From contig CAVXGT010000010.1 in assembly GCA_963761475.1 (NCBI GenBank), positions 62,001 to 126,000 of the forward strand: 64,000 bases of DNA, written 5' to 3'. This stretch comes from Ga0077555 sp963761475 (GTDB taxonomy: Bacteria > Pseudomonadota > Alphaproteobacteria > Rhizobiales > Hyphomicrobiaceae). The notes below the pieces were generated by a model. It searched no databases and was not told where the DNA came from. It saw only the letters and a list, made by a program, of their open reading frames with translations. Each line of letters opens with the position of its first letter. Positions within the stretch are counted from its first letter, which is position 1. A program made the translations under genes and the position numbers. Shown here piece after piece: positions 63,276 to 64,000 of the stretch.

Positions 63276-64000
63276 GTGAACACTGAGACCCAATCCGCAG
63301 CCAGCGCGGCCTCGAAAACCTCGCTCGACAAGGATCTGCGCAAGCTCGAGCACCTCGAAAGCGCCACCCGCTCGCTCAGCCAGCAGTTGCGCGGTCCAGG
63401 CCTCGCTCTTGTCTTCCTGGTCCTCAGCGCCGCCCTCGCAAGCTTTCAGGCCGGTGCCGAGGCCAGCACCATCATTCTGATCGTCGCTGCGGTGCTCGCC
63501 GGCTACATGGCGCTCAACATCGGCGCCAACGACGTTGCCAACAACGTCGGTCCCGCCGTCGGCTCCAAGGCCCTGACGATGACCGGTGCACTGGTCATCG
63601 CCGCAATCTTCGAGGCTGCAGGCGCCCTGATCGCCGGCGGCGATGTCGTCAAGACGATCTCGAAGGGCATCATCGATCCGGCCCAGGTCGCCAACGCGCA
63701 GCGTCTTCATCGACGCGATGATGGCCGCCCTGGTGGCCTCCGCTGTCTGGGTCAACCTTGCCACCTGCATCGGCGCGCCGGTCTCCACCACCCACGCCGT
63801 CGTCGGTGGCGTCGTCGGCGCCGGCATCGCCGCCGCCGGCTTCGGCGTGGTCAACTGGCCGGTCATGGGCGCCATCGTCGCGAGCTGGGTCGCCTCCCCA
63901 CTGCTCGGCGGCGTCATTGCCGCCGCCTTCCTCGCCTTCATCAAGCACTTCGTCATCTATCGCGAGGACAAGATCGCCGCTGCTCGCAGCTGGGTGCCCG
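63276..64000 (+). CDS. pit: PiT-family inorganic phosphate transporter, 3' partial, one frameshift
   Basis: A phosphate permease of the PiT family. Starting at GTG 63276 (GGGAGGAG upstream), a soluble N-terminal stretch leads to helices GLALVFLVLSAALASFQAGA and STIILIVAAVLAGYMALNIG. The PiT signature GANDVANNVGPAVGSKAL is complete, and the second half-repeat GAPVSTTHAVVGGVVGAG follows a frame change near 63700 (extra base in VANAQ-VFIDAMMAA). The window ends at residue 240 or so, inside the long central loop. It probably couples phosphate to H+ or Na+. Confidence 0.9.
   Translation, partial: MNTETQSAASAASKTSLDKDLRKLEHLESATRSLSQQLRGPGLALVFLVLSAALASFQAGAEASTIILIVAAVLAGYMALNIGANDVANNVGPAVGSKALTMTGALVIAAIFEAAGALIAGGDVVKTISKGIIDPAQVANAQRLHRRDDGRPGGLRCLGQPCHLHRRAGLHHPRRRRWRRRRRHRRRRLRRGQLAGHGRHRRELGRLPTARRRHCRRLPRLHQALRHLSRGQDRRCSQLGA

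Overview
The window is mostly one alphaproteobacterial chromosome segment. GC is high, genes are tightly packed, and the core genes (mrcA-type PBP1A, prfB, argG, rpsU, waaA, lpxK, a DUF2093 gene, xseA, purD, rsmD) are of alphaproteobacterial type. Hyphomicrobiales or a related order fits best, but the genus cannot be resolved from sequence alone. Many genes carry single-base frameshifts, including housekeeping genes, which points to uncorrected indels in a long-read or low-coverage assembly rather than to real decay.

Bases 1-3962 look foreign to the rest. They hold a frameshifted PilZ-like gene, an ATP-grasp-like gene, a sialidase-fold exported protein, a 31-bp perfect hairpin and a tandem nitroreductase (SagB family). 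At 3962/3963 this segment is spliced into the middle of argG. From there to about 12945 the window is a giant inverted duplication: argG', tenA, PAS-PilZ gene, prfB and the PBP1A C-terminus appear on the left arm (3963-8437) and in mirror order on the right arm (8481-12945), separated by a 43-bp spacer. The arms are not identical. One stretch differs only by synonymous changes, so they come from two naturally diverged templates.

From 12432 to 49798 the gene order looks ordinary: argG; a formyltransferase/polysaccharide deacetylase pair; LLM oxidoreductase and TauD-type dioxygenase; CBS protein; EamA protein; P450; rpsU; tyrosine phosphatase; waaA-lpxK; DUF2093; xseA; purD; two haloacetate-dehalogenase-like hydrolases; patatin; tadA; potassium channel; rluB-like; rsmD; EamA; and a dgoK-dgoA-sulfatase operon that points to sulfated galactose or galactonate use. 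A cytidylate-kinase-like/BON fusion, a GFA protein, a cupin gene, a 2OG oxygenase, a glutaredoxin-like protein, a dienelactone hydrolase, a four-domain rhodanese and an ICL/PEP-mutase protein follow. Next to the glutaredoxin-like gene lies a GrdB-family gene with an in-frame TGA in a UxxC motif and a SECIS-like hairpin just downstream, so it is a probable selenoprotein.

Bases 49900-54804 are a polymorphic-toxin locus: three broken Rhs core fragments, an AHH-nuclease tip with a putative immunity gene, and a second unknown tip with its own putative immunity gene. Next to it is a membrane Ser/Thr kinase whose extracytoplasmic half is a DctP-like TRAP solute-binding domain, followed by a truncated slipin, a full slipin and NfeD. 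The window ends with GC-rich mosaic repeats, a CaiB-type CoA transferase, an MBL-fold protein, a NUDIX hydrolase and a partial PiT phosphate transporter. No tRNA, rRNA, CRISPR array or transposase gene was recognised.
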